This document shows, piece by piece, positions 49,386-62,100 of a DNA stretch of 64,000 nt. The notes under the pieces were generated by a model that had not been told where the DNA came from, made no database searches, and worked only from the letters and a program-made list of their open reading frames with translations. Position numbers and translations under genes: made by a program. Source of the stretch: Triplophysa rosa. Taxonomy: Eukaryota; Chordata; Actinopteri; Cypriniformes; Nemacheilidae. Position 1 is the first letter of the stretch; every line of letters starts with the position of its first letter. Where the stretch lies: assembly GCF_024868665.1 (NCBI RefSeq), contig NC_079907.1, positions 15,189,197 through 15,253,196 of the forward strand, given 5' to 3'.

Positions 49386-50597
49386 ATGAACACAAAGATG
49401 TGGATGCTGCAGGTCCTGTGTGTTTGTATATGTGCACATGCTGTTCAGGCGAGGATCTGGGCCTGGATGTTGTCTATACCCTATAGTGCATCTGAGGATG
49501 GACCCGTGGGTCCCAGAGACAGGGAGGCTGAAATTCTTCCAAACAACCCTAAAGGAGACATGGTGAGTTTTCATGAGAGCTTTAAACATCTCACATTAAA
49601 AACAAAGTTAGTTTGCAAATTGTATTTGAAAACTTTAACCATCTGTTTTATCACAGTATAACAAAAAATAATACATTTTTCATAGAGCATGTCTGATCAA
49701 GAATTTTGGTTATAATCAGTTCATCTAACATAAAGTTAAAATAACAATCATGGTTCATTTTATTTGTTTGGAAATGTAAAAATCATAAATGACATCATAT
49801 GATTTCTGTTTATTAAATTTATTCTTCATCAGCTGCAAAGCAAAAGTAATGTCTGTTCATTTTTTTTTAGATCAAATTCCTATAACACCCTGTATCTTTT
49901 CTTCCTTTTTAGGTAACATGTGAGCATGACCGTGCCTGTGGTAAGGGCTTTTCTTGCGACCGTCATTTTGGCCTGTGTGTGCCTCTGAGGCAGGAGGGGC
50001 AATACTGCAGACGGGATGCTCAATGTGTACGCGGGCTCAGCTGCATGTTTGGCAGGTGCATCAGAAGCATTCCAGATGGTCAGGAAGGTAAGAAACTAAT
50101 TACAGACTCCAGATTTCTCAAGGGATTGAATAACACGACTGAAATTGCAAAGCAGTGTGTAAATATTTCAACCCCTCTGTCTCCTTCAGGGGCTCGGTGT
50201 AAACTCGACAGAGAATGTGGTGAATCTATGTGCTGTGCTCGTCATCACGGTGAAAGAGTGTGTAAGCAGAGACTAGTCTTGGGTGAGAGCTGCTTCGTGC
50301 CTGATGGTGGATTGGCATTTAGCATCAACCAGATCTGCCCGTGTGATGAAGGACTGCTGTGCCGTGGTCACGGAGAACCGATGAAAAGAGAGTAAGTGTC
50401 ATTACATACGCGTTGTTGCATATATTGAAGAACATGGTACTTGTATACCAACAAAAAAAATGTTATAAAGTAAAAGAAAGTAAGAAAGTATCAACTAAGT
50501 TTATCTTACATTAACATCAACTTTTTTCTTTTGTAGGAGAGAATTTGTATATCACCCAGAATCCACAAGCTGGGCTTGTCAAGCTCCTAAACAATGA
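49386..50597 (+). CDS. dickkopf-3-like secreted cysteine-rich protein, 204 aa, four exons
   Basis: Exons 49386-49562, 49913-50087, 50190-50391 and 50537-50597 join in phase with GT/AG introns. MNTKMWMLQVLCVCICAHAV is a signal peptide. Domain 1 (exon 2) has eight cysteines (CEHDRACGKGFSC to SCMFGRC). Domain 2 (exons 3-4) has ten cysteines in the colipase-like dickkopf pattern (RCKLDRECGESMCCARHHGE, ICPCDEGLLC, WAC). The spacing and CPC..GLLC match Dkk3 best; Dkk proteins modulate Wnt signalling outside the cell. It is much shorter than typical Dkk3 (about 350 aa), lacking the long N-terminal and acidic C-terminal regions. Exon 1 begins at the signal-peptide ATG; upstream in-frame sequence has no better start. 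Family is firm; orthologue is uncertain. Confidence 0.85.
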
Positions 50598-50660
50598 AGA
50601 CTTGTTTAATATATTATGTGCTGTGTAAATAGAAAATGTTTGTAAATTATTGTATATATT

Positions 50661-50666
50661 AATAAA
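50661..50666 (+). terminator. poly(A) signal of the dickkopf-like gene
   Basis: AATAAA lies 64 bp after the TGA stop, in an AT-rich 3' UTR. Confidence 0.75.
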
Positions 50667-51449
50667 AATATTCTTATGAACACAGTATCTGATATATTGA
50701 TTATAATTATGCCTTTGCTTTGTGATCTTACTGTAGTATTTTAAGTTGAATACATTTAAAATGGTTTAAGTAGTATAGTACAGACATGCTAAACAGTTCA
50801 TCATTCCACAGTATTGTACAATATTGTCAAAATGTAAATAAATCGCAAAAAAAACTTTTACTCCAGTAAATATTTAATTATTTATTTCTTAATATAGCTT
50901 TAATTCAAATATTTAATTACCTTGAGGTTTTCTTTTTACGTTTCTAACATTTTTCGAAAAAAAAAAAATTCGTTAACTATATGAACACTGTAGTAACTAT
51001 AAACCAAAATGAAGAGTTTGGTTCCAAAACAAGATTACTCCGTTTTTACATTTTTTTCAAAAATCATGTTTTTTAAATGTGCATTTCAATTAATATAAAT
51101 CAATCTGCAGTTGGTTTGTTTTGATTTAAGCCATAATAACTAAAAAATATAGCTAACTAACACACTAAAAACATGATAACATAATAAAAAACATATGTTA
51201 TCTCATTTCAGAACCAAACTCTTCAAATATAGTCAAACATAGTCACACAATAGTCACGAAGACTTTCTCCAGGATAACAAAAATGCGTTTCTGTTTCAAG
51301 CGTTCTTAGGGAAGAAACTTTTATTTTGAAATTCTAGTCATCCTAAACAGGAAGAAAACTCGTTTTGAAGCATCATTTATAGCTTCACACGTGCGTCTAC
51401 GTTCTCTTTCACAAGGAAATGTAGTACTGAGACCAAATATTAGGACAAA

Positions 51450-51904
51450 ATGTCAACGGCGATGAATTTCGGAACCAAGTCGTTCCGTCCACGTGCACCC
51501 GATAAAGGATCGTTTCCTTTAGATCATTTTGGTAAGACGGTGAACACCCAAGATTTACTAACATTAGTGAAAACATCTTCATGTTGTTCAACCTCTTCAA
51601 TGATATTTTGTGTATACACAGGTGAATGTAAGACATTTAAAGAGACATATATGAGATGCCTTAAAAACAACCGGTTTGACAATTCACGCTGCCGGGAAGA
51701 GTCAAAGGAATACTTAGAGTGCAGGATGGACAGGTGAGTTTTCCTGATCTTTTCTGACCTGACCTAAGATTTAAGTTAAATATATCAGCAATTAATTCCT
51801 TTCTTTCATTTCACAGACAATTAATGGCTAAGGAACCCCTCGAAAAACTTGGCTTTAAGGACTTGGTGGACGACTCGCAAAAAGAAAACGAAGCCAAATC
51901 ATAA
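51450..51904 (+). CDS. cox19: cytochrome c oxidase assembly factor COX19, 93 aa, three exons
   Basis: Exons 51450-51531, 51622-51733 and 51817-51904 join in phase; donors are GTAAGA and GTGAGT, acceptors ACACAG and TCACAG. The protein starts [20 protein letters not shown] and has the CHCH twin CX9C motif, [11 protein letters not shown] and [11 protein letters not shown], that forms the disulfide-linked helical hairpin imported into the mitochondrial intermembrane space by Mia40. COX19 works with COX11 in copper delivery to cytochrome c oxidase. The C-terminus [20 protein letters not shown] resembles human COX19 (about 90 aa) closely. The gene begins about 850 bp after the dickkopf-like gene on the same strand. 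No defect is seen. Confidence 0.97.
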
Positions 51905-53486
51905 CAAAATATTATTTTGAGTAATATTTGTATTTAGTTTATTTATCATCATGTTGTTTGATATGTTTATATTCTTTTAAAATCATTGAAAACAAAAAAC
52001 TATTTTAGTTCACGACATTGAAAATATTTTGTATGCTGGAATTTAAGGAGTATTCTATAAGCGCATTGTTCACTTTAAAGAAATCTTGTGTAAATAAGAA
52101 ACTTTATTGTTAACTTTCAATTTAAAATAAACGAATATACAATAATCAAATAGCATGAATATAAATAAATAAATAAATGTTATATTTATTTATTAAAAAT
52201 GTTATAACAAATAAATGTTTCTAAACAATTCAGGAAAAGAAAGAAAAATGAGAACAGTGGACATATTTGTGGTTAAATATTTCCATATTAACATGCTTTA
52301 AATGTATGGAATGAATCATTTTGTATACAATTTGGGACAGAAGTTTATTTCAGATCCTGACGCTTGCACTGTAGAAAGTAATACCTTAGATTTACTATGA
52401 ACCTCAACAATGGTGAAAATCAACAGACTAATTCAGATAAACAGATAAGCCGCAATGCATGCTGGGAATCATGAATGAGTTTTGTACTATGATGTTACCC
52501 AGTATGCATTGCAGTATAACATTTTCGTTTGGTGATTGTCACCATTGTTGAGGTTCATACACTGATTCTTGATGTCTGTGTGTTGCAGTTATGCTGTAGA
52601 TTAAGTTTTTATTTGCTTCCTGTTTTCACAAATGTTTCTAGATATCAAAATGTTCTCAAACTCCCTGATCTTATAGTGTTCTTTCATGATCAACAGCACA
52701 GCACTCAAATGAGATGAAATCAGTGAATCAAAGCACAACATGATGGTGATTTTAAACACCTGACAAATTATCAGTAAGCTTTACTTTCCATTTATTTCTT
52801 ATTATTGGTTGATAATTGAAAAAGTTATTAAACTTGTTGTTGACATTATAACACTGAAGTTTTCTTATGTTTTCGACCTATTTTTGTAATGCATTTAATC
52901 ACCGTCATAATACCGACTACCGTAATAAATGTTTCATCAATTACCGCAACATAAAAATGTATCACCGCCACAAGCCTAATTTCCTGACAGATCTTTTATA
53001 CATGACCAAACATTAAAGGAAGAAAGGATCCATTAATCTGATGAATTTAAGTCCGCATGACACCTGATCGAATTGGCAACATGATTATAATAAAAACCTT
53101 TTAGTACCAAATAGGGTAAAGAAACTTGTCTGTCAAAACTGCATGTTTAAGCATTTAGGTTAATATATATCAAATTTACTCTCAATAACACATAAGTATC
53201 TAGGCCTACTACTCAAATCTTGTAGTCTTTGTGTGATGTATTGAAATCAACTATCTGATAATATAGCGTGTGATTGTATTTGTTGTACAATCAAGGACCC
53301 CGATGACTACCAGCAGGCACGTGCACAGATGAGCTCAACCATGTGCAGAGCACATTGCCTTTTGCCTTTCAACTCTGAAGTGGTGGTGTTTTTTTCTTTC
53401 TTTCATTAAATGAATACTATTGGTCACTCTTTACGTCTGTCTGCATGTTTTACAAATATTTAGCCAATGAAAGGTTAAAAAGAAAA
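51905..53486. other. cox19 3' flank and intergenic sequence
   Basis: A poly(A) signal AATAAA occurs near 52127. Positions about 52395-52555 form a small foldback: TGAACCTCAACAATGGTGA is mirrored by TCACCATTGTTGAGGTTCA, around a loop containing two CAGTATGCATTGCAGTA-like segments. Otherwise AT-rich with nothing coding. Confidence 0.5.
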
Positions 53487-53760
53487 GGGCCTCATTTATC
53501 AATCTAGCGTGGAAATGAGCGCAGATCAGTGCGCAGAAATCATATTACGACAGGGTTCACGTGTGATTCATCAAACATTCGTATCCCGCCAATCTCATTG
53601 TACGAATGATCGTACCTTGACAAATGCGGCGGCTGAAATCAATCGTAATTTACATATCACGCCCCTCTAAATTCGTGGGTGTAGACGGCCTCGCCCCTAG
53701 ATTTTGCGACATGGAGAAATGCAGTCCGGCCAAAAGGGGGAACTTTTACGGTTTAGATTG

Positions 53761-53976
53761 TGGGAATATTTTTCAGATAAAAGTATGATTTAAATATCAA
53801 TATAATCAATAAGTGTTTTCTTTCATTAAATCATTAAGCTATGTGCTTTTGTCATGTGCTTGCTATTGTGGGAATATTTTTCAGATAAAAGTATGATTTA
53901 AATATCAATATAATCAATAAGTGTTTTCTTTCATTAAATCATTAAGCTGTGTGATTTTGTCGTGTGCTTGCTATCT
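53761..53976. repeat. 108-bp tandem duplication
   Basis: TGGGAATATTTTTCAGATAA at 53761 recurs at 53869, and the following sequence (AGTATGATTTAAATATCAAT and so on) repeats almost exactly for 108 bp. It is recent by its low divergence. Confidence 0.9.
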
Positions 53977-55469
53977 TACTCAGTAAAATAGTTACTGTGG
54001 CAAATGGGGGTTGGAGCCATAAATTATCTAGATCAACACACACACACACACAAAGAGTGTTTTTCACATAAAAATGTTATGAATCAATCCACTGCATATG
54101 TTTTAAGTATAATCATGAGTTGTGATGTGTTTTAATGAATCATAGGATTAAGAAACAACGCTATATAATTAAAAACATTAGATGATTAAGTGTTTTCTTT
54201 TTACTAAAAGAATGTTAAGAATGTTGGTATGTTGTCCGGCCACAGGGAACTGTTTCTAGGAGACCGCTCCCCAAAAAGAAACTGTCCTGGAGAACATTCC
54301 TCAGGACTGGCGATTGACCACAGGATATACGTTTTGAAATGTTATTTTACAGGAACTAAGAAAAAGGACTTCACGGTGATTGGTGGAAACGGAGCAGCAC
54401 TCCTTAAAAGGCAGAGGAGGAGTCAGAAGATACGAGCGACGTCACATACTTTATAAATATGGGTGTTTTTGAATATTTTGGGGATGTTGGCTTTTTATGG
54501 AGTGAGGAGATCGTCTGACAACCCAAAGCTTTGTTACTTTTTACATCTAATAATAAAACTTCTATATAATTTGGAGAAAAGTCTCTTTCAAATTTTTGAA
54601 CATGCAGGACTGCCTTTAAAGTCCACCAAGATATGTAAACTTTAACCTTGAAAAGCAAAATCCGAAGAAGTGAAAAACAGATTGGAAAGAGATCACTGTT
54701 GCTGGCAACAGCGAACCGAACTCCAGCTGAGATTTGTATTTTTTATTGGATATTTACTGGATATGGTAAAAACGCAAATCATTTATTATTATTGTTTCAC
54801 TATTATTTTTACACTGAAAGTATTGTTGTTGCTTTAAATTATTTTGGTTGTATAATGCATTTAAATTTAAACAAAATTAATCTGACTTCAGTTTTAAATA
54901 ATTTAGTTTGAGTTACATTAATGTGTTCATGTAAAAACGAATGTAGATGTAAATTACTGATCATTTTTGCGGCACAGTTCAATGTGTATTAAATGTTTTT
55001 TATACAACTTTTAACTTTTTTCATTTAGGTGAAGAGAAAATGGTTGGAGACAGATGCATGTTTCTAAACGGGGTGCTGCTAATCTTGCATTTCAGGCTGC
55101 TTAAATCAAGCACACACAGTTTTATGTTTGCTTCATTTATTTTTTTCCTCTTTCAGATTTGTCAGAGGAAAGAACCAAAACAGCGGTGTTCTGCCCCCAT
55201 AAACCGGCCTGGAGCCTGCCACACAAAGCTATCTCGAGCTGTGACCCAGTGCGCGTCTTCCACTCTCAAGTGAACATCGCACAAATAAAAAAAAACATTA
55301 AATAATGTGTTTTGTGTTTGTTTTCATTAGACTGCATATTTGTCAAACAAATAAGCTACCGTCTTGCAAATAGGTAAACTAACCCATTGCTTGTAAATAT
55401 ATTGATTAGGCCTATTGTAGTTTTTTTAATGTTTTACTTTAACTGTGCATTTTAATTGTCGTAAATGAT

Positions 55470-57022
55470 CTAAGGGTGCGTTTACACTTGGCATTAACAT
55501 GCGACCTGTATCTGCATGTTGTCCACATACACATTGAAAAGACAAGTGTAAACGCGCTTCTGATCGGAATGTCATCCGATCAGCGTGTCCTGATCCAGAG
55601 GTAGTCGAGGACGCATTGTGATCGGATCTCAGTGTAATGTAAACGCAATCCAGACAGTTTATCTACATTTATCGGTACAATTTCACAGAAAACCCCGCCC
55701 GCCATCATTATTCTCTCGTCTCTCCGAAACCTGTCAGACTGCAGAGCAGCTGACAAATGCAGCGGAAAGTTTACTCTTGCTCCCGAACGTTGCACAGTCG
55801 TTCATTTTCCCACGAAATTATCATGGATACTTTAACCTACAGAGGATTTATGTCAAATCACACAAGATGTTTTACTTGACCACTTCAGCTGTATCATCGC
55901 TGTATTTGTGACTGCCATGAATGGCGTTGACTCGCGCGCGCACACACAGCGCCAGCTTAAAACGCATCATTTGTTTATTTTCATGTCACAGACACGAATG
56001 GCAACACTATACCAGGTTGTTTCTAACATACGTGTGTGTATTTACTGTAGCATACGGCGTAATCAACTCTCCGGTTCCCCGAGGTCTGCTGCCGCTTGTG
56101 TCTCGTACGGCTCTCACTAAATCCTTGGTGTTTCGAGTCTGACCTCATCACCTAACGTGTTTTTTCATCAATTTTAACAATCATAGGGTAGTTTAGATGG
56201 TTAGAGTAAGGTTAGGGTTAGGGTGTGGGTTAGGGTAAAGGTTTCGTAAGACTTGAAACACCAAAGATTTAGTCAAAACCAACAAGCCACGCCCACGGAT
56301 CTGACTCGAAAGTACCGTCCCCGGAAAACAGATTAAGCGGCAGACGGGCACCTTGAAACGGAGCTCTGAATACACCGTATATCATTTACACACAGAAACA
56401 AGATTGTATAGTGCTAATAGCTGATGTCAGTAAACACGCTATTTAGGGCGCAGACCAAAGAAACGACGCGCTGTCACTTTCAGCCGAACCAACCCAAATA
56501 GACGAGAACGATGTAAGTGGTCGCTTTTGATCATAGGAACTTCGGCCTACTTATGTGATTATTTTATGTGTCTGTGACATGAATAAACAAATGATGTGTT
56601 TAAAAACACCGTTAGAGTGTGTGTGCGTGCTAGTGAAACCCACCACAGCTCAAGTACAAAAGCTTGTGTCATTTTACAAACGTCCTCTGCTTATACTTTC
56701 ACATATAAGATCATTAATCGTTTTAACCACGGTTTACTTCCCACCGCTGCCTCGAGTTCAACATGGCTGCGTATCACATCTGTACTGCTCATCCTCCCCG
56801 TTATACGTGTTGTGTGAAATCTCCCCGCACCGGGGCTATTTTTAAATTGCAGGCTTATTAAAATAATGGGCGGGAAACTGTAGAGATCCGATCAGTTATC
56901 CAGATGTGGAAGCCACTTGTTGACAAGTGTAAATGCGCTGTGTCCTGATTGTCTGAAGATCCAATCTGCTTGTTCGGATCACCGAGATCGCATGTTAATG
57001 CCAAGTGTAAACGCACCCTTAG
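55470..57022. mobile_element. nested DNA transposon with CTAAGGGTGCGTTTACAC ends
   Basis: CTAAGGGTGCGTTTACACTT at the left is mirrored by AAGTGTAAACGCACCCTTAG at the right, with inner GGCATTAACATGCGA and its inverse TCGCATGTTAATGCC also paired. The interior (55600-56800) has no recognisable protein. It contains a short palindrome around 56116-56275 flanking a TTAGGG-rich stretch. Confidence 0.75.
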
Positions 57023-57421
57023 AAGTAGCCTAAAATTTCATTAAAAATTTGTACATCAAAGTACCCGTTAACCTTGTAATTTTAAACATTTAAATGATCA
57101 TATACTGTAATTAGGCTAGAAAGTATAATATTTTACTTATGTAATGAAAATAAGAAATCGCATTGGAATCTAATTTTACATTGTTATACTAAACGAAAAA
57201 ACTTAATGTATCTTTCTATTTGTCATTATTCCTTATCAGTTATCAAAAGGGTAAAGCATACACGTCACCCTATCTCAAAGCTTGCATACACGAGCTGAGA
57301 CCTGTCGTGAGATTTGATCTTAGCAACCGCTCACGTCCATATTGATAAATACCAAGTTTTGCGTGGAAACGACCGTACGCCCAGTTTTCGGTCGTACGCT
57401 CGTTTCATAAAAGAGGCCCCC

Positions 57422-58920
57422 TTGTGACTAAATCTTGTTAGGTACGCTCTGACAGTAAAACCTCGTGGCCCCCCTCCCCCATCTTGACCGAATGAACTGC
57501 AGTTCCTTCCACAGCAGCTGAACGCCTTGCAAGGGTAAATATAAATAAATCGATCTTATTGTTGAAGTACAGCGTTTTCTTTACGCAAGAAATATTATGT
57601 CTAAAATGTTCATATTTTATGTATTTGAGGTCTGAGACATTTGGGACCGGATGGCTAGCATTTGCCTGCACTTATTTGCCTGTGCACACGGTAGCATTTC
57701 ATCTTTTATAAATCAGATTTAGGCCAAATTTTACAACAGAAAACCTGAGCACCCATATAGCTACAACAACATTGTAACCTGTTGATTAAAACGGTGATGT
57801 CGCCGTTTTAATAATGACGGACACATTCGCTAGTCAAAAACCCGTAACGTTAACTGAGTTTGATCCTCATCACCAACTGTAGGTAAAATATATGTATATC
57901 TAAGAAATTTCTTTGTTGATTTATGATTGATGATACACTTGTTTTTTTTAATCAATCGTATTGTATGGTCGCATCTCGCATGGTTAATTCATGTTTACGC
58001 TGTAAAAACTGATTTGAAAAGGGCTTTAAACCAGCTTTTATAAGATATCAAAACCTGTAATATGTATCAGACAGAATCAGGGTATCTTCCGTTCATTCCA
58101 TATCCGTTTTCAAATAAAAAACGGAAAATGCGGGAAAACTTTCATTTTTTAATTTCTTCAACAAAATATAAAAAACGGAAAAACGTTTTTTAAAAAAGTA
58201 GAAATATTAACTTTTTCTATATTTTGTTTAAACTGGGAAAATTAAACAAAGAATATATGAAATAATGAATAATACCTGTTTTTTTCAACCTTGAGCTACA
58301 GTACGTGTTTTTTGCAAACAGTTGCAAGTGTCACCAACAGGGGGAGCAAAGATGTTGCAAAGCAGCTACAGTCATTCAGGTCAAATTACACAAACTATTG
58401 TGGCATTTAGCAGGACATGCAGACGCGATCTTTAGCAATTGGGAAGAGTTAATAACCATATTTAAGAACTTAAGAACATATTTCTGAAATGGACAGCTCT
58501 GTACATTACCGCAGTAAATACATAGATTGCGCATATATGTATACGCAATGTATAGTAATGTATAAAGCTTGCGCTTTGCCAGACTTACCATACACAAAGA
58601 AAATATTTGTAACATGTTCAAAATGTTGTCTGTAAAGTCACTTTGTTTAATGTTGATGCATGTGTGCACTTATTTGTTATTTGATGAGCATGCGTGGACT
58701 GGGCAGTGCCCAGTAGGTCTGCGATGCACTGTTTTCTCGTCCCGCTCCCTCTAAATTTTATTCCGCACAGATCCTCTCCTGCTGAGAATTCACCCTGTTC
58801 ACTCTGTTCATTGTCTGCATTATATATACATGTGTTTCTTCTTTTATCTTCTGTGTGTATGTTTACTTCTGTGCTTCTTTGTGAAAGACTCCGGTATGTG
58901 CCTGTTGGGTGTATGTGTTT
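57422..58920. other. intergenic sequence, no gene recognised
   Basis: AT-rich. No transposon termini or coding exons are identified. Confidence 0.4.
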
Positions 58921-58921
58921 T

Positions 58922-59034
58922 AGCGTGTGTGTGTGTGTGTGTTCATGTTTTATATCCCAATGGGGACCTAAACCTGAATGCACACCAACACATGGGATTC
59001 GTGTCACCGTGGGGACCAATATTGAGGTCCCATG
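58922..59034. repeat. GT microsatellite and repeat fragment beside the assembly gap
   Basis: GTGTGTGTGTGTGTGTGT (about 58925-58941) is followed by a dispersed fish repeat with ATGGGGACCTAAACCTGAAT and GGGGACCAATATTGAGGTCC. These repeats probably caused the assembly break. Confidence 0.7.
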
Positions 59035-59134
59035 NNNNNNNNNNNNNNNNNNNNNNNNNNNNNNNNNNNNNNNNNNNNNNNNNNNNNNNNNNNNNNNNNN
59101 NNNNNNNNNNNNNNNNNNNNNNNNNNNNNNNNNN
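59035..59134. other. assembly gap, 100 N
   Basis: Exactly 100 unknown bases, a usual placeholder length, so the true gap size is unknown. It interrupts the last visible exon of the HECT-type gene. Confidence 1.
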
Positions 59135-62100
59135 GTAGATATTTCAGTTCATGCAAGAAATGCTCAAAACATTTGCCTTCTGAATCTGTGAGGTAGTCTC
59201 TCCAGAAAGGAACAACAATTTCTTCAATTCGCCTTTTATTGCTGCCAACTGGAGATAGGCGAATGGTAAAGAGGCTGTCAACCAGATCAGCAGTGAGGGT
59301 GGTAGGAGACCAGCACAGAAGGGTGCGAAAACTCTCCGGGTGAGCTTGTATTTTGTCAAGCAAACCAAGTGTTTTCAGTCCATCCCGAAATCTGAGAAAA
59401 AATCTGTTATTTAAAATTTTTTCTGATTGTTGACTTAAGTTGCCAAAACAAATTGCTTGGCATGCATTAATTATAACTATAAATATATTTATTTTAACTA
59501 CAGGAATTTAAACCATAAGAAACTACTCAAATGTACTGTCCTTCATCTTAGTTGCAACAGTTAAGTATTCATTTCAAATTCATATTTTTCAGTCACACCC
59601 AAGCACACTTTGCCAATTCATGTAGACATAGTCTAGTACATTAAACACTTCAACAGAAATGACCCACATAAAATCCTAAACACAGTCTGCATGCATTTTA
59701 GTAGGAGAAGCTGAGGATACCTCTCAAAAGGACCACGCACTTTGTGTATCACTTGGAACATGATGATGTCATCTACAAGCAAATTCTTGTCTTCCAACCT
59801 CCGCAGTGGCCTCAGGCAGCCAGCAGTGGCCAAATACTCCTCAAGTGGATCTGTTGATGCCAGTAGATCTACAAATGATTTACACTCAGTGACCTACAAA
59901 GATGTAATAAACAAGAAAAGTAAAAATTGACGTAATTAAACTTCTGGGGCGGTTTCCCGCACAGGGATTAGATTAAACCAGGACTAGGCCTTTATTAAAT
60001 GAGATTATTTAAATTTTAACAAACATGTTTTACAAAAATATTACTTGTGTTAGACAAAACAATGGCACTGATGTATTTTAATGTGTTAGTGCGAGCTGTT
60101 TTCAGTTTAGAGAGCTCTAACATTCCCTGTACGGGAAACCACCTCCTAGTGTAGAAAGACACACATTCGTCAAAACATATTACAGAACAGAAAAAAATTA
60201 CCCTTTTAATTTTTCCGTGCAGGTCACTATCCACAATATCTTCCAGAACTGGCTTAGTCAATTCTGGGCCATCAACAAGACAGGAGAAGAGAGTTGGGGA
60301 CAGAAAGCCTGCAGAAGGACCGCCGTGTACAAGGCTAACTGCTATTGCCCTGCCTGCAATGAAGTATCTGTCCTCTCTCACAGCTAAAGAAAATTAAATT
60401 ATTATATTTTTGAAAGTGCATGTGTACATAGACTTGACAAATACTGTATGAAAATATAGTGCCATCATATAAAATAGAGTTTTAAGATTACAATCAATGC
60501 TTACCAGTACTGTCAAGGGCCAAGTTCATTTTGCCTTCTTCACCCTCAAACATTGGAGATTGTACCAAAGCTTCCATTAGAAGTCTTAAAAATTCTCTTC
60601 TTGGTCCACCTAAATCCACAGCCTCTTCAAGTGCACCCATATCATCAGAAAACCTGACAGAAATAGTGTGACATGGATCGTATGTCCCTCGTTTAAAACC
60701 TCTAAAGGCTCCATCCAGGACTGTGGATCGGTTAGTGTTAAACTTGCATTTCTTCTGATGGTCTATTTTTGTTGCAAGATCTTGCAAAATCTCTTTTACT
60801 GACACCGAACATTCTGTGGTCCTTCTATATCAAACAAGATAAATATAAGTTACTATACACATTAGTTTTAAGAGAGTGGTATTTTGTGTTTTTCATGACT
60901 AATCACAATTTTTTACTTTGAACAATCTGCACAACATTTGTTGACATTAAGAAAAATATACAGCAGTAACACAAAACTGCATCTTTGCAATTGGCTAATG
61001 TAAAGCATTTGCATTTGGACTAACCTTTCACTCTGCAGGCTTGCTAGTATAGCCTGATTCAATTCCTCATCATCAGAAGACAAGTCAGACAGTGCAGACA
61101 TTACTGAAAGATAGTTATCATAGTTTGCTGATTGATGGTGTGTTGATGTAGAAGGTAATGCAGAACACTGAATTTCTTGAGTGCTGATCTGGTTATGTGA
61201 GCTTGAACAGTTTTGGCCAGTAAGTCCAAGAGATGGGTCAACTGAAATAGTTCCTTCGAATGGTGAGGTAGAAGGCTGACTGGTGGAAGGGCAGATTTGC
61301 AGTGAGCACACTGGCAGTTGACTAAAAGAATCGCTTGCTGAAGTGCTGCTGTGGTTGGGTGAGATACTTCTTTGATAAGTCAAGGCAGGAGTTTGAGTAA
61401 GTAATGAGTGTCTATCTTTCGTTAGAGATGAGGAGCGCAGCTGCCTTGCTGAAGCAGTGTTTTTATCACAATTGTCATCTTCACTGCTAGAGCCTTTAAT
61501 ATCATCCTTGGAAATACATAAACATTTTCAGCAAAATAAACAGTAACTGGAAACAAAAAAACAGGAAGTTTGTTGTAACTCAGGTGTACAATGTCCAATG
61601 GTTGTTGCTAGAAGGGATACAGCTAATTACACAGCTACGTATAATTACAATAAATGACATTAGCTAACGCCTGCACCTACCCCAACCCTAAACCTAACCT
61701 TACATTAATAAAAAAATATTAATCAACTGTTCTCAGCATGACAAAAATGATGCGGTAATGAAGTGTGCTTGCCCAGTGGAGGTAGCTGTATCCCTTTTAG
61801 TCAAAACCATGTCCAATCTGCCCCAAACTTGATGTTTGATAACAGTTCTGTCCTGAACACATCTACATTCAAATACTCAGTCGTTATAACTTACCAAAAT
61901 TGCCTTTGAAGGTCTAATGTACAGGGCTTTCACTTTGTATATTTTATGTATGAGGTTTGCGTCCAGCTCCTGTCCAGCACGCAGTTTGGGCAAAATCAAT
62001 TTGTTGCCACAAGCCATCAGAAACTCTAGGCTAAAAACAGTGGATAAGATTTTATTTAAACTTTCACTGCTGGAAATTAGATCTCCTTTAAATTCTTCAT

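Larger units (their letters stand above)
53487..57421. mobile_element. Harbinger-like DNA transposon (GGGCCTCATTTATCAA ends), about 3.9 kb with nested insert
   Basis: The left end GGGCCTCATTTATCAATCTA and the right end (inverse GGGGGCCTCTTTTATGAAAC) are imperfect inverted repeats. Subterminal GCGTGGAAATGAGCG and GCGTGGAAACGACCGTACG and repeated GTACG words occur on both sides. The interior contains 54217-55280 with short spliced-looking open frames but no recognisable transposase. A second element (55470-57022) is nested. The Harbinger call is from terminal resemblance and is uncertain. Confidence 0.6.

Noticed and set aside
54040..54052. CA microsatellite
   Set aside because: Too short (about six units) to matter.
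56200..56245. Telomere-like GGTTAGGGTTAGGG stretch
   Set aside because: Only a few imperfect units inside a dispersed element; not a telomere or chromosome end.
58694..59363. Open frames crossing the N gap
   Set aside because: They run through unknown bases and are artefacts. Only the minus-strand frame on the right of the gap is supported, by splice phase and similarity to HECT-like exons.
61620..61800. Possible extra exon in the HECT gene intron
   Set aside because: The sequence (CCCCAACCCTAAACCTAACC) is a common dispersed non-coding fish sequence and has no phase-compatible splice sites.
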